This document shows, piece after piece, positions 1 to 6,926 of a DNA stretch of 7,089 bases. Under the pieces are notes generated by a model. The model was not told the origin of the DNA and made no database searches. It worked only from the letters and a program-made list of their open reading frames with translations. Where the stretch lies: positions 1 to 7,089 of the forward strand of contig CABQJA010000115.1 in the NCBI GenBank assembly GCA_902464345.1, given 5' to 3'. This DNA comes from an uncultured Clostridium sp. GTDB lineage: Bacteria > Bacillota > Clostridia > Lachnospirales > Lachnospiraceae. A program made the translations under genes and the position numbers. The stretch's first letter is position 1. Every line of letters begins with the position of its first letter.

Positions 1-23
1 TATCAGAACAGGAGGTTTTCATT

Positions 24-836
24 ATGCTTGCAGATTGTCATGTGCATTCTGAATTTTCAAGTGATTCCGAAGCACCCGTTACAGCTATGCTGGATCGTGC
101 GATTGCCTGCGGAATGAAATATTTTTATCTGACCGACCACCATGATATTGACTTTCCGGTGAATGCAGCCGACGGAATGGATTTCCAGCTGGATACCCCG
201 GCCTATCTGGCACGTCTGACAGAGCTGGCTGCGCAGTATCGGGATCAGATTACCGTAAGAACCGGTGTAGAGCTTGGACTGATGTCCCATATTGCAGATA
301 AGCTGGAGGCTTATGCATCCGACCATGCTTTTGATTTTATCATCGGCTCCTCGCATCTGGTCCGTGGCATGGATCCTTACTACCCGACCTATTATGAGGG
401 CCGTTCCCAGACAGAGGCGTACCGGGAATATTTTGAATCCATTTATGAGAATACAAAGGTATTTCAGAACTATGATGTATACGGTCATCTGGATTATGTT
501 GTCCGCTACGGCCCTACCAAGAATCAGGACTGGAAGTTCAGTGACTATGCCGATATCTTTGAGGCCATCTTCAAGAATCTGATCTATCAGGGAAAAGGCA
601 TTGAGATCAATACCGCCGGACTTTATAAGGGACTGGGATATCCGCATCCGCACCGTGATATCCTTTCCATGTATAAATCCATGGGTGGTGAAATCATCAC
701 GGTCGGAAGCGATGCACATCAGCCACAGTATTTCGCCTATGGCTTCGATGTTGCGGAAGCCCTGTTGAAGGATTGCGGCTTCCGTTATTATTGCGTATTT
801 CAGAACCGAAAGCCGGAATTTATTTCACTCAGCTGA
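24..836 (+). CDS. hisJ: Histidinol-phosphatase, HisJ/HisK family (PHP domain)
   Basis: Predicted cytoplasmic metal-dependent phosphatase that hydrolyses L-histidinol phosphate to histidinol, the penultimate stage of histidine synthesis. The 270-residue length is normal for the family. The PHP metal-binding motifs are all present in order: CHVHSEFS near the N terminus (His6, His8), TDHHD at 37-41, GVELG with Glu83, GSSH ending at His111, GHLDY with His155 and Asp157, EINTAG at 194-199, and GSDAH with Asp230 and His232. The ATG at 24 is supported by AGGAGG at 10-15 with an 8-nt spacer. The promoter lies outside the window. No other his gene is visible, so an operon role cannot be judged. The last 12 bp overlap the end of the convergent cysteine desulfurase gene. 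PHP proteins can have other phosphoester substrates, so the family is secure but the exact substrate is inferred. Confidence 0.9.
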   Translation: MLADCHVHSEFSSDSEAPVTAMLDRAIACGMKYFYLTDHHDIDFPVNAADGMDFQLDTPAYLARLTELAAQYRDQITVRTGVELGLMSHIADKLEAYASDHAFDFIIGSSHLVRGMDPYYPTYYEGRSQTEAYREYFESIYENTKVFQNYDVYGHLDYVVRYGPTKNQDWKFSDYADIFEAIFKNLIYQGKGIEINTAGLYKGLGYPHPHRDILSMYKSMGGEIITVGSDAHQPQYFAYGFDVAEALLKDCGFRYYCVFQNRKPEFISLS

Positions 837-2006
837 TGGTTTACTGTTTCGCATAAAATCTTCATACTCCGGTGATTGCAGACGCAGCTCCTGTATCTTG
901 GTCTTTAACAGTTCCACGACACGGTCTGCGTCTTCTTTTGTATTCTCCTCTCCGATCGTCAGTCGGATCACTCCCTGTTTATATTCATCCGGCACCTGAA
1001 TCGCTTCAATGACATGCGACGGCTTTGTAGAACCGGAATTGCAGGCCGAACCTCCGGATGCACAGATTCCGTTCATATCCAGCCACACCAGTAACGGCAC
1101 ACTGTTTACAAACCGAAACGCAACATTTATATTGTTTGGCAGACGATACCAGCTATGCCCGTTTAATCTTGCATACGGAATCTCCCGGACAATTCTGGTG
1201 ATCATATAATCCCGCAGCTTCGTTTCCTCCTGCATCCTTGCTTCCATGGTACGGGATGCCAGCTCCAGAGCTGCTGCCATTCCGACGATTCCCGGTACAT
1301 TTTCTGTCCCGGAACGGATACCACTTTCCTGTGCGCCGCCCTCTAACAGATTATATAATTTTATTCCCTGTTCGGCATATAAGAATCCCGTCCCTTTCGG
1401 GCCGTGAAACTTATGGGCGCTGGCACTCATCAGACTGATCCCCTGCCGCTTTACGTGAATCGGAATCTGACCGCAGGCCTGAACCGCATCTGTATGAAAG
1501 GGAATTCCATATTCCTTTGCCAGTGCCCCGATTTCCGAAACCGGCTGTATAGTGCCGATCTCATTGTTTGCATACATAACAGAAATCAGAGATGTTTCTT
1601 TCCGGATTGCCTGCCGGACATCTGAGAGATGTACCCTGCCCCGCTTATCAGTATTCAAATATGTCACACTTCCACCCTGACGTTCCAGCCTTTTACAGGA
1701 ATGTCCAATGGCATGATGTTCTATCCGGGTGGTTATAATATGCCCTTTTTCCCGCTCCTGTCCATAGGACTGGATCACCCAGTTATCTGACTCCGTTCCT
1801 CCGCCTGTAAAAAATATTTCCTCCGGCTCTGCACCGATAACGGCAGCAATCCGCTCCCGCATCTGATACAGGGTCTGCTTCACTGCCTGCCCGGGCCGGT
1901 AATTTCCGGATGGGTTATAGTACTTTTCCGTAAAATAAGGTTCCATTTCCTGTAAGACCGCCGGATGTACCGCCGTAGTTGCCGCATGATCCATATAAAT
2001 TTCCAT
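825..2006 (-). CDS. nifS: Cysteine desulfurase, NifS/IscS type (class I)
   Basis: PLP-dependent enzyme that takes sulfur from L-cysteine as an enzyme-bound persulfide, releasing alanine, and passes it to Fe-S cluster or thio-modification acceptors. The 393-residue length fits NifS/IscS. The N terminus carries MDHAATT. Active-site residues correspond to those known in E. coli IscS: His97 in IEHHAI, Asp173 and Gln176 in HTDAVQ, the PLP lysine Lys199 in SAHKFHGPKG, and the persulfide cysteine Cys322 in SGGSACNSGS. The loop around Cys322 has the long class I form. The ATG at 2006 is preceded by GGGAG about 10 nt upstream; Met5 is an alternative start with less support. No IscU/NifU scaffold, IscR or ThiI gene is adjacent: the 3' neighbour is convergent and the 5' neighbour divergent. 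The sulfur acceptor therefore cannot be inferred from context, and iscS would be an equally fair symbol. Confidence 0.94.
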   Translation of the reverse strand: MEIYMDHAATTAVHPAVLQEMEPYFTEKYYNPSGNYRPGQAVKQTLYQMRERIAAVIGAEPEEIFFTGGGTESDNWVIQSYGQEREKGHIITTRIEHHAIGHSCKRLERQGGSVTYLNTDKRGRVHLSDVRQAIRKETSLISVMYANNEIGTIQPVSEIGALAKEYGIPFHTDAVQACGQIPIHVKRQGISLMSASAHKFHGPKGTGFLYAEQGIKLYNLLEGGAQESGIRSGTENVPGIVGMAAALELASRTMEARMQEETKLRDYMITRIVREIPYARLNGHSWYRLPNNINVAFRFVNSVPLLVWLDMNGICASGGSACNSGSTKPSHVIEAIQVPDEYKQGVIRLTIGEENTKEDADRVVELLKTKIQELRLQSPEYEDFMRNSKPSAE

Positions 2007-2027
2007 AAGATATCAACTCCCGCTCCT

Positions 2028-2055
2028 GCATATTCCTGCCGAATTTCCATATAAT
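2028..2055 (+). promoter_or_regulatory. Candidate sigma-E-type promoter of the spoVB-like gene
   Basis: GCATATT at 2028-2034 fits the sigma-E -35 pattern KMATAWW fully. After 13 nt, CATATAAT at 2048-2055 matches the -10 pattern CATACAHT with one mismatch. The usual spacing is about 14 nt, so this is one short. B. subtilis spoVB is a sigma-E gene, which makes the match more plausible. The TATAAT at 2050-2055 could instead be a sigma-A -10, but the hexamer 17 nt upstream (TGCATA) matches TTGACA at only three positions. Read by eye, not scored. Confidence 0.45.
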
Positions 2056-2074
2056 GATAAATAAGTAATTTCAA
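2048..2074 (-). promoter_or_regulatory. Weak candidate sigma-A promoter of the cysteine desulfurase gene
   Basis: On the minus strand TTGAAA (2074-2069, 5 of 6 to the -35 consensus) is followed after 15 nt by TATATG (2053-2048, 4 of 6 to the -10 consensus). The spacer is shorter than the preferred 17 nt, so the call is weak. It occupies the same bases as the -10 of the opposing spoVB-like promoter, so the two promoters would compete for this site. Confidence 0.25.
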
Positions 2075-2085
2075 GGTATCCCATT

Positions 2086-3414
2086 ATGTCTGCTTCTGCT
2101 CAAAAATCAATTATCAGAGGGACTTTGATTCTTACCTTTGCCGGAATACTTTCACGCTTTTTAGGATTTTATAATAGAATATTCCTTACAAACCTGTTCG
2201 GTGCCAGAGAACTCGGAATTTATCAGATGGTCTTTCCTGTATACATGGTCATTTTCAGCTTCTGCTGTCAGGGAATCCAGACCGCCCTGACCAGACAGAT
2301 TGCCCGTCCTGATTTCAATGCCTCTGCCGGTCATTGTCTGCTAAGGCATGCCGTCCGTCTTTCTTTTCTGCTTTCCGTGCTGTGCAGTCTTACTATGTTC
2401 TTTCTGGCAGAACCTATCAGCTATCAGCTCCTTCATTCCGCTGAATGTGTATCCTGCCTGAAGATCTTAACCCTGGCGTTTCCTTTCGTATCCGTAAAGG
2501 GATGTCTTTCCGGTTATTTCATCGGCATTCAAAGATCTGCGGAAACGGCATGGGGACAATTTATTGAGCAGCTTGCCAAAATAGGCAGTGTGTATCTTCT
2601 TTCCGTCACGGTTTTCTCCCTGGCTGCCCCAAAGGCATATTTTGCCGTCTGGGGAATCGTAGCCGGTGAGCTTACCTCCTGCTGCCTGCTGTTATTCTGT
2701 TATCTTCACCATTACAAACAGTTCTTAAAAAGCAGCTCTCCGGACAGTGATTGTGCTTCCCATCCCTCCCGCTTTTATCGCAGAGAGCTGTTAACCGACG
2801 CCATCCCTCTTACGATCAACCGACTATCTTTAACCGGTCTGCAGGGTCTGGAAGCCATCCTGATCCCCCATATGCTGAATCTTTATCTGAAAAACGGTGA
2901 TCATGCTCTGATCCTGTACGGTACCTTAACGGGAATGGTCCTGCCCTGCATTATGTTCCCGACAACCCTAACCTCTTCCCTTGCCACCATGCTGCTGCCT
3001 GCCATTTCTTCGGAACACAAAAAAGAACATAGCCATGCACTATCCGGTATCATTCGCAAAAGTGTTTCCTTCTGCCTGATCATCGGAGTTCTCAGCAGTC
3101 TGTTTCTGCTGTTCCTCGGAAAATGGTCCGGACAGTTTCTGTTTCAGAGTATTACCGCCGGAGAACTTCTTTTCCAGTTTGCATTACTATGTCCTTTTAT
3201 TTATCTTTCCACCTGCCTCGCCAGCATTATGAACGGCCTTGGCCTTGCTGGGAAAAACCTGTTATATTCCATAATCAGTATTGCGATCCGGATTGCCTGC
3301 ATTCTGATGCTGGTTCCGCAGATCGGTCTGACCGGATATATGTGGGGAATGATGCTCAGTTATCTGCTACAGACCGTGCTGCTTCTGATCACGATTCACC
3401 GCCACACGAAATAA
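2086..3414 (+). CDS. spoVB: SpoVB-like oligosaccharide/lipid flippase (MOP superfamily)
   Basis: Polytopic membrane protein of the MOP exporter superfamily (MATE/PST/MurJ relatives). The family flips lipid-linked sugar precursors across the cytoplasmic membrane, and SpoVB is needed for spore cortex synthesis in Bacillus subtilis. Family features are the start (KSIIRGTLILTFAG followed by ILSRFLGFYNRIFL), the helix around 46-66 that includes GIYQMVFPVYM, and the FPTTLTSSLATMLLPAISSE block at 291-310. About 12 hydrophobic segments can be counted by eye. At 442 residues it is shorter than B. subtilis SpoVB (about 518), so it may be a short clostridial paralog. The ATG at 2086 has only a weak ribosome binding site (AAGG at 2073-2076, about 9-nt spacing). 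A sigma-E-like promoter lies 31 nt upstream. The stop is 1 nt from the stop of the convergent auxiliary-protein gene. Membership is clear; a role in sporulation rather than general wall polysaccharide export is inferred. Confidence 0.8.
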   Translation: MSASAQKSIIRGTLILTFAGILSRFLGFYNRIFLTNLFGARELGIYQMVFPVYMVIFSFCCQGIQTALTRQIARPDFNASAGHCLLRHAVRLSFLLSVLCSLTMFFLAEPISYQLLHSAECVSCLKILTLAFPFVSVKGCLSGYFIGIQRSAETAWGQFIEQLAKIGSVYLLSVTVFSLAAPKAYFAVWGIVAGELTSCCLLLFCYLHHYKQFLKSSSPDSDCASHPSRFYRRELLTDAIPLTINRLSLTGLQGLEAILIPHMLNLYLKNGDHALILYGTLTGMVLPCIMFPTTLTSSLATMLLPAISSEHKKEHSHALSGIIRKSVSFCLIIGVLSSLFLLFLGKWSGQFLFQSITAGELLFQFALLCPFIYLSTCLASIMNGLGLAGKNLLYSIISIAIRIACILMLVPQIGLTGYMWGMMLSYLLQTVLLLITIHRHTK

Positions 3415-3415
3415 G

Positions 3416-5017
3416 CTATCCTTCTGTAGTAAGTGGTTTCGAATGCCGTTTCCGTCTCAGGACCAGAACAATTCCGACTGCCAGAATCAGAACCGGGATT
3501 CCCCACTCCGCAACCGCACTGATGATTCTTGTCTGTGCGGTCGTATATACACTCACATCATACTGTATATCTTTACTGCGGATAGACATCTTATCGGTAT
3601 CCCCGATCAGATAATTAAATCCGTTCAGAAGAAAATCCACATTATTACCGGAAACAACCTCGTCCACCTGATCGGTACACATGTTGGAGGATGCCAGTAC
3701 GATCAAACTGCCGCTTCCTTCTTTTTCCGATAAGGCCGCCAGATAAAACGGACCGGTAATATCCGAATCCTCTCTGGATAAATATTCCGAATCCAGATTT
3801 ACCTTGGAAAATGCATAGTTTGAGGTTGAAAGCAGGCCTGTAATCGTCCGTCCGGTACCGGTTTTCTCCGTTAACCCCTTTGCAACCGGAACCAGCAGGG
3901 CCAGATTTGCCTCATATTGCTTCTTCGTTATCTCTGTATCATTTATAACCGGAATCATATAGGTCGGTGTATCTCCATATATCCGGGAGTTGTCCTGTTC
4001 CATTACGATTCCCTCTTCGGCCCGGATTCCATAGGTTTCCATCAGATTCTCCAGATTCCCCAGCACAATCGTGGCTTCCATGATGAAGTACACCTTTCCG
4101 CCATTCTCTATATAGCTCTTAACCTTATCGCAGTCCTCCTTTGAGAAATCAGAGGTCGGCGAATTGATCAGTAAGATATCCGCATCCTCCGGAACTGCGT
4201 CCAGATTAAGCAGTGACAAATCCTTTAAGGTATAATTATCACGCAGGATTGCAGTCTGTATGGAGGAAGAAAACTCCAGCTCATTATGTCCGGTTGTCTG
4301 ATAGATCACAGAGGACTCTCCATCATTCACAGAATTGATGGCGGAGGTCAGCAGCGGTTCAAAATTCAGGGATGTCTGATAGGTTCCGTTATCTCCTGCT
4401 CCCACACTGGTATATTCATCCGAATCCAGATACACATGCTTGTCACCACATACCACGATGATGCTGTCCTTATTGATCGTTGTTGCACTGTCAATATAGT
4501 CATATGCAAAGTTCGGATATAATCTCAGCTCCCGGTATGCAATCTGAATATGGGAACTGTTTTTCGTATACTGCTGAAGGATCTGCGCATAGCCGATCGG
4601 GAAGCCTTCTTCCGAATCCAGTACATAAACGGTGATATCCTGCTCCAGTCCCTTTAGAATACTCTTCGTCTGGTCAGAAATCGTATAAACGCCCTCCTGA
4701 GACAGATCCCAGGATATCTGCAGCTTTTCAACCAGAAGATTTCCGACAATCGCTACGATCAGAACCAGCACTACTGCCAGTGAGGAAGTAAGTCCCAGCC
4801 GTAATTTCTGATTATGCTTCTTCTCTGTCTGTTCATTCTCTCCTGACACAGCCGTCTCGTCTTCCGGATTCTCTGCAGCCTGATTTTCTGTCTGATCTTC
4901 TGCATTCTGATTTTCTCTCTTTTCTTCTGTCTGGTCTTCTGCCGTCTCTGACTCTACATTCTGATTCTCTATATTTTTATTTTCCATATTCCGTTTTTCT
5001 GTTTCCCGCTTTTCCAT
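3416..5017 (-). CDS. GldG-like ABC transporter auxiliary protein, membrane-anchored
   Basis: Third gene of the Gld-like ABC cassette. From the ATG at 5017 the protein has 533 residues: a charged, low-complexity N-terminal tail (about 1-70), a transmembrane helix at about 74-96, a large domain of the ABC_transp_aux/GldG type, a second helix at about 502-520, and a short basic tail with RRKRH. The large domain shows family landmarks: TTGHNE near 241-246 (usually GHGE), then LLINSPTSDFS and YIENGGKVYFIME near 282-314. Both ends should be cytoplasmic with the large domain outside. GldG works with GldA and GldF in Flavobacterium gliding, but here the role and substrate are unknown. An in-frame GTG at 5026 would give three more residues, but it overlaps the ribosome binding site, so ATG 5017 is preferred. 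The gene starts 12 nt after the permease stop, and its own stop lies 1 nt from the convergent spoVB-like stop. Confidence 0.82.
   Translation of the reverse strand: MEKRETEKRNMENKNIENQNVESETAEDQTEEKRENQNAEDQTENQAAENPEDETAVSGENEQTEKKHNQKLRLGLTSSLAVVLVLIVAIVGNLLVEKLQISWDLSQEGVYTISDQTKSILKGLEQDITVYVLDSEEGFPIGYAQILQQYTKNSSHIQIAYRELRLYPNFAYDYIDSATTINKDSIIVVCGDKHVYLDSDEYTSVGAGDNGTYQTSLNFEPLLTSAINSVNDGESSVIYQTTGHNELEFSSSIQTAILRDNYTLKDLSLLNLDAVPEDADILLINSPTSDFSKEDCDKVKSYIENGGKVYFIMEATIVLGNLENLMETYGIRAEEGIVMEQDNSRIYGDTPTYMIPVINDTEITKKQYEANLALLVPVAKGLTEKTGTGRTITGLLSTSNYAFSKVNLDSEYLSREDSDITGPFYLAALSEKEGSGSLIVLASSNMCTDQVDEVVSGNNVDFLLNGFNYLIGDTDKMSIRSKDIQYDVSVYTTAQTRIISAVAEWGIPVLILAVGIVLVLRRKRHSKPLTTEG
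4889..4987 (-). repeat. Degenerate 15-bp tandem repeat coding for pentapeptides
   Basis: Within the N-terminal tail of the GldG-like protein, consecutive pentapeptides MENKN, IENQN, VESET and AEDQT (residues 11-30 from ATG 5017) share a Glu at position 2 and Asn or Thr at position 5. AEDQT recurs at 39-43 after an EEKRENQN spacer. The coding strand is strongly purine-rich, and units are recognisable at DNA level as in-frame 15-mers with substitutions. This is typical of old slippage expansion in a disordered linker. Confidence 0.6.
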
Positions 5018-5025
5018 ATCATCCA

Positions 5026-5031
5026 CCTCCT
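5026..5031 (-). promoter_or_regulatory. Ribosome binding site that sets the GldG-like start at 5017
   Basis: AGGAGG on the minus strand (5031-5026) lies 8 nt before the ATG at 5017, an ideal distance. It overlaps the TAG stop of the upstream permease gene (5032-5030), which suggests translational coupling. The upstream in-frame GTG (5026-5024) begins on the last G of this motif and so cannot be served by it. Confidence 0.85.
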
Positions 5032-5905
5032 ATCTCCATCTGCGTCTTCTGATGATACAGGTTGTCAGGAACAGACAAACTGCACATACACTCAGCATAT
5101 AAATAACCGATGATAAATTCACCATACCATTTAAGAACTCTTCATATCGTTTTTCAAGAGACAGCCAGTTCAGACTGGAGGTCAGTCCATAAACAAACCA
5201 GTCTTTCTTCCAGAAATAAAGTCCGGCCGTTACAGCTGCTCCGACAAAAAGAGCAATTCCCGATATCTGTATTTTTCTGGTATCCAGATAAAAGATTACC
5301 GCAATCGCAACTACCAAAACACCAAAGAAGATCAAAGTCGGTACTGCTCCGTCCGGCAGTATGGAAACCAGGCTGCTGAAAAACATGACCAGAAGGCCTG
5401 CCACAGCACTCACGATTCCGGATATTACCGGCTCCTCGGTCAGACTGGATATCAGCGTACCAAGTGCCATCATGCAGGCAGAAAACAAAATCATTCCGAT
5501 GTATCCGCTGATCGTGTTTGCAATCGGAATACTGCCCCAAATACCGATAATCACCGGGAAAATACTGATAATCACAACTCCGATCAAAAATACCGTAATA
5601 CATGCCAGATACTTACCGAGCACAATCTCCCATACCGATACCGGTGCGGTCAGCAGCAGCTGATCCGTCTTCTGCTTTTTCTCTTCTGCAAACATACGCA
5701 TGGTAAGGATCGGTATCACGATTGCATAAATAAACAGCATATAATAGGTGTTGCTTAAAACATATCCGGCAAAATCATTATATCCATAGGAAATATTTAC
5801 AATTGAAAAAAACACACCTGTGATACAGACAAACAGGGCAAGAAATATGTAAGCCTGCATGGACCGAAAATAAGCCCCAAGCTCCCGTTTATATATTGCT
5901 TTCAT
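5030..5905 (-). CDS. ABC-2 type permease, GldF-like
   Basis: Membrane component of the ABC cassette, 291 residues, with about eight hydrophobic segments by eye (near 17-37, 53-70, 98-122, 133-155, 160-182, 188-207, 213-231 and 264-284). Family signatures are RMFAEEKKQKTDQLLLTAPV at 70-89 with the following WEIVLGKYLA, and the C-terminal block KRYEEFLNGMVNLSSVIYML at 252-271 followed by a basic RRRRWR end. Both blocks are typical of GldF-type permeases. The ATG at 5905 is preceded by AAGGAGG (5918-5912) with a 6-nt spacer, embedded in the last codons of the ATPase gene, with a 17-bp gene overlap. Its TAG stop overlaps the ribosome binding site of the GldG-like gene. It should form a transmembrane channel or mechanical transmission unit driven by the ATPase. 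The substrate is unknown. Confidence 0.9.
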   Translation of the reverse strand: MKAIYKRELGAYFRSMQAYIFLALFVCITGVFFSIVNISYGYNDFAGYVLSNTYYMLFIYAIVIPILTMRMFAEEKKQKTDQLLLTAPVSVWEIVLGKYLACITVFLIGVVIISIFPVIIGIWGSIPIANTISGYIGMILFSACMMALGTLISSLTEEPVISGIVSAVAGLLVMFFSSLVSILPDGAVPTLIFFGVLVVAIAVIFYLDTRKIQISGIALFVGAAVTAGLYFWKKDWFVYGLTSSLNWLSLEKRYEEFLNGMVNLSSVIYMLSVCAVCLFLTTCIIRRRRWR

Positions 5906-6851
5906 TTTCTTCCTCCTTCCCTGTCAGCTTAATGAAGATATCTTCCAGTGTCAGATGTTCTATATTCAGGCTGTAAACCACGATCTGATTCTGGGCTAAC
6001 AGAACAAATAAAGCATCTCTGACATCCTCATTCCCTGCAGCTGCCAGTGCCCGGACCTCATAGACACCGGACTCCGTTTCCTTTATAGACTGAATCTCCT
6101 TTAACAGTTCTGTATTCCGCAACAGCCGGCTAATCTCTGCCTTGTCGCCCTTTAAGACCATACGGATATGGCTGGTATCCGTATTCTCGTCTTCCAGCTT
6201 CTTTGTCTCGCTTTCCGCCGTCACCTGTCCCTGATTCAGAATCAAAATATGATCACAGATAGATTCAATCTCTGATAAAATATGCGAGCTGATGATTATG
6301 GTATGGCTTCCGGCCAGAGACCGGATCAACTCCCGCATCTCAATGATCTGGTTCGGATCCAGACCAACCATCGGCTCATCCAGTATCAGCAATGGCGGAT
6401 CTCCTGCCAGTGCCTGCGCCATTCCAACCCGCTGCCGATAGCCTTTTGACAGCTGTTTTATGATCATATTTCTGTATTCTGTCAGATTCGTCTGTGCCAT
6501 CAGCTTCTCTGTCTCTTCCTTTGCTGTATGGTTGTTTTTGCTTCCTTTCAGACAGCAGACAAACTTCAGATATTCCTCCACCGTCATATCTGTATACAGT
6601 GGCGGTTGCTCCGGCAGATAACCAAGCTCCTTTCTAGCTTTCCCTGGATTCTCCAAGAGGTCGATTCCATGAATCTTAATCTCCCCCGCTGTCGGTGCCA
6701 GGTATCCGGTCACAATATTCATGGTTGTTGATTTTCCTGCACCATTCGGGCCTAAAAGACCTACGATCTGTCCTTTCTCTATATGAAAGCTGATGCCCTT
6801 TAATGCTTCATGCTTTCCATAGGTCTTTACCAAATTCTTTACAAGCAGCAT
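5889..6851 (-). CDS. ABC transporter ATP-binding protein, GldA-like
   Basis: Cytoplasmic ATPase of the cassette, 320 residues. All nucleotide-binding motifs are intact: Walker A GPNGAGKST at 34-42, Q-loop Gln82 in LPEQPPLY, ABC signature LSKGYRQR at 134-141, Walker B LLILDEP at 154-160 with Asp158 and Glu159, D-loop GLD at 163-165, and switch His190 in SSH. The LSKGYRQRVGMAQAL signature is common in GldA/CcmA-type ATPases that pair with ABC-2 permeases. Residues after about 225 form the usual C-terminal extension, ending in an acidic KEEENE tail whose codons carry the permease ribosome binding site. The ATG at 6851 has AAGGAGG (6865-6859) with a 7-nt spacer. It is the first gene of the three-gene unit. 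The 75-nt gap to the preceding same-strand gene holds no promoter that I can defend, so read-through is possible. Confidence 0.93.
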   Translation of the reverse strand: MLLVKNLVKTYGKHEALKGISFHIEKGQIVGLLGPNGAGKSTTMNIVTGYLAPTAGEIKIHGIDLLENPGKARKELGYLPEQPPLYTDMTVEEYLKFVCCLKGSKNNHTAKEETEKLMAQTNLTEYRNMIIKQLSKGYRQRVGMAQALAGDPPLLILDEPMVGLDPNQIIEMRELIRSLAGSHTIIISSHILSEIESICDHILILNQGQVTAESETKKLEDENTDTSHIRMVLKGDKAEISRLLRNTELLKEIQSIKETESGVYEVRALAAAGNEDVRDALFVLLAQNQIVVYSLNIEHLTLEDIFIKLTGKEEENESNI

Positions 6852-6926
6852 ATCTGTCCCTCCTTATAACTCTTCTGGACATTCATTTCTGAATATGATA
6901 CCGAAAAAATACGTCTAAACTGTGTT

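Noticed and set aside
57..719. Long open frame on the minus strand (220 codons)
   Set aside because: It lies wholly antisense to the phosphatase gene, which carries all PHP motifs. The translation shows no recognisable domain, and no ribosome binding site was evident.
3123..3614. Plus-strand open frame of 163 codons spanning the convergent junction
   Set aside because: It is a frame shadow of the spoVB-like gene running into the antisense of the GldG-like gene. The translation shows no domain or membrane pattern.
5154..5603. Minus-strand open frame of 149 codons
   Set aside because: It is an alternative frame inside the permease gene, whose membrane segments and GldF-type motifs are clearly in the main frame.
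6879..6896. Short inverted repeat with a GAAA loop on the minus strand ahead of the ATPase gene
   Set aside because: It has seven pairs including a wobble and no T run after it, and it leaves the ribosome binding site free. It could be a minor leader hairpin but is not supported as a regulator.
6897..6902. TATCAT on the minus strand as a -10 for the ATPase gene
   Set aside because: No acceptable -35 lies 16-18 nt upstream (ACAGTT at 17 nt does not match), so the hexamer alone in AT-rich sequence is not evidence of a promoter.
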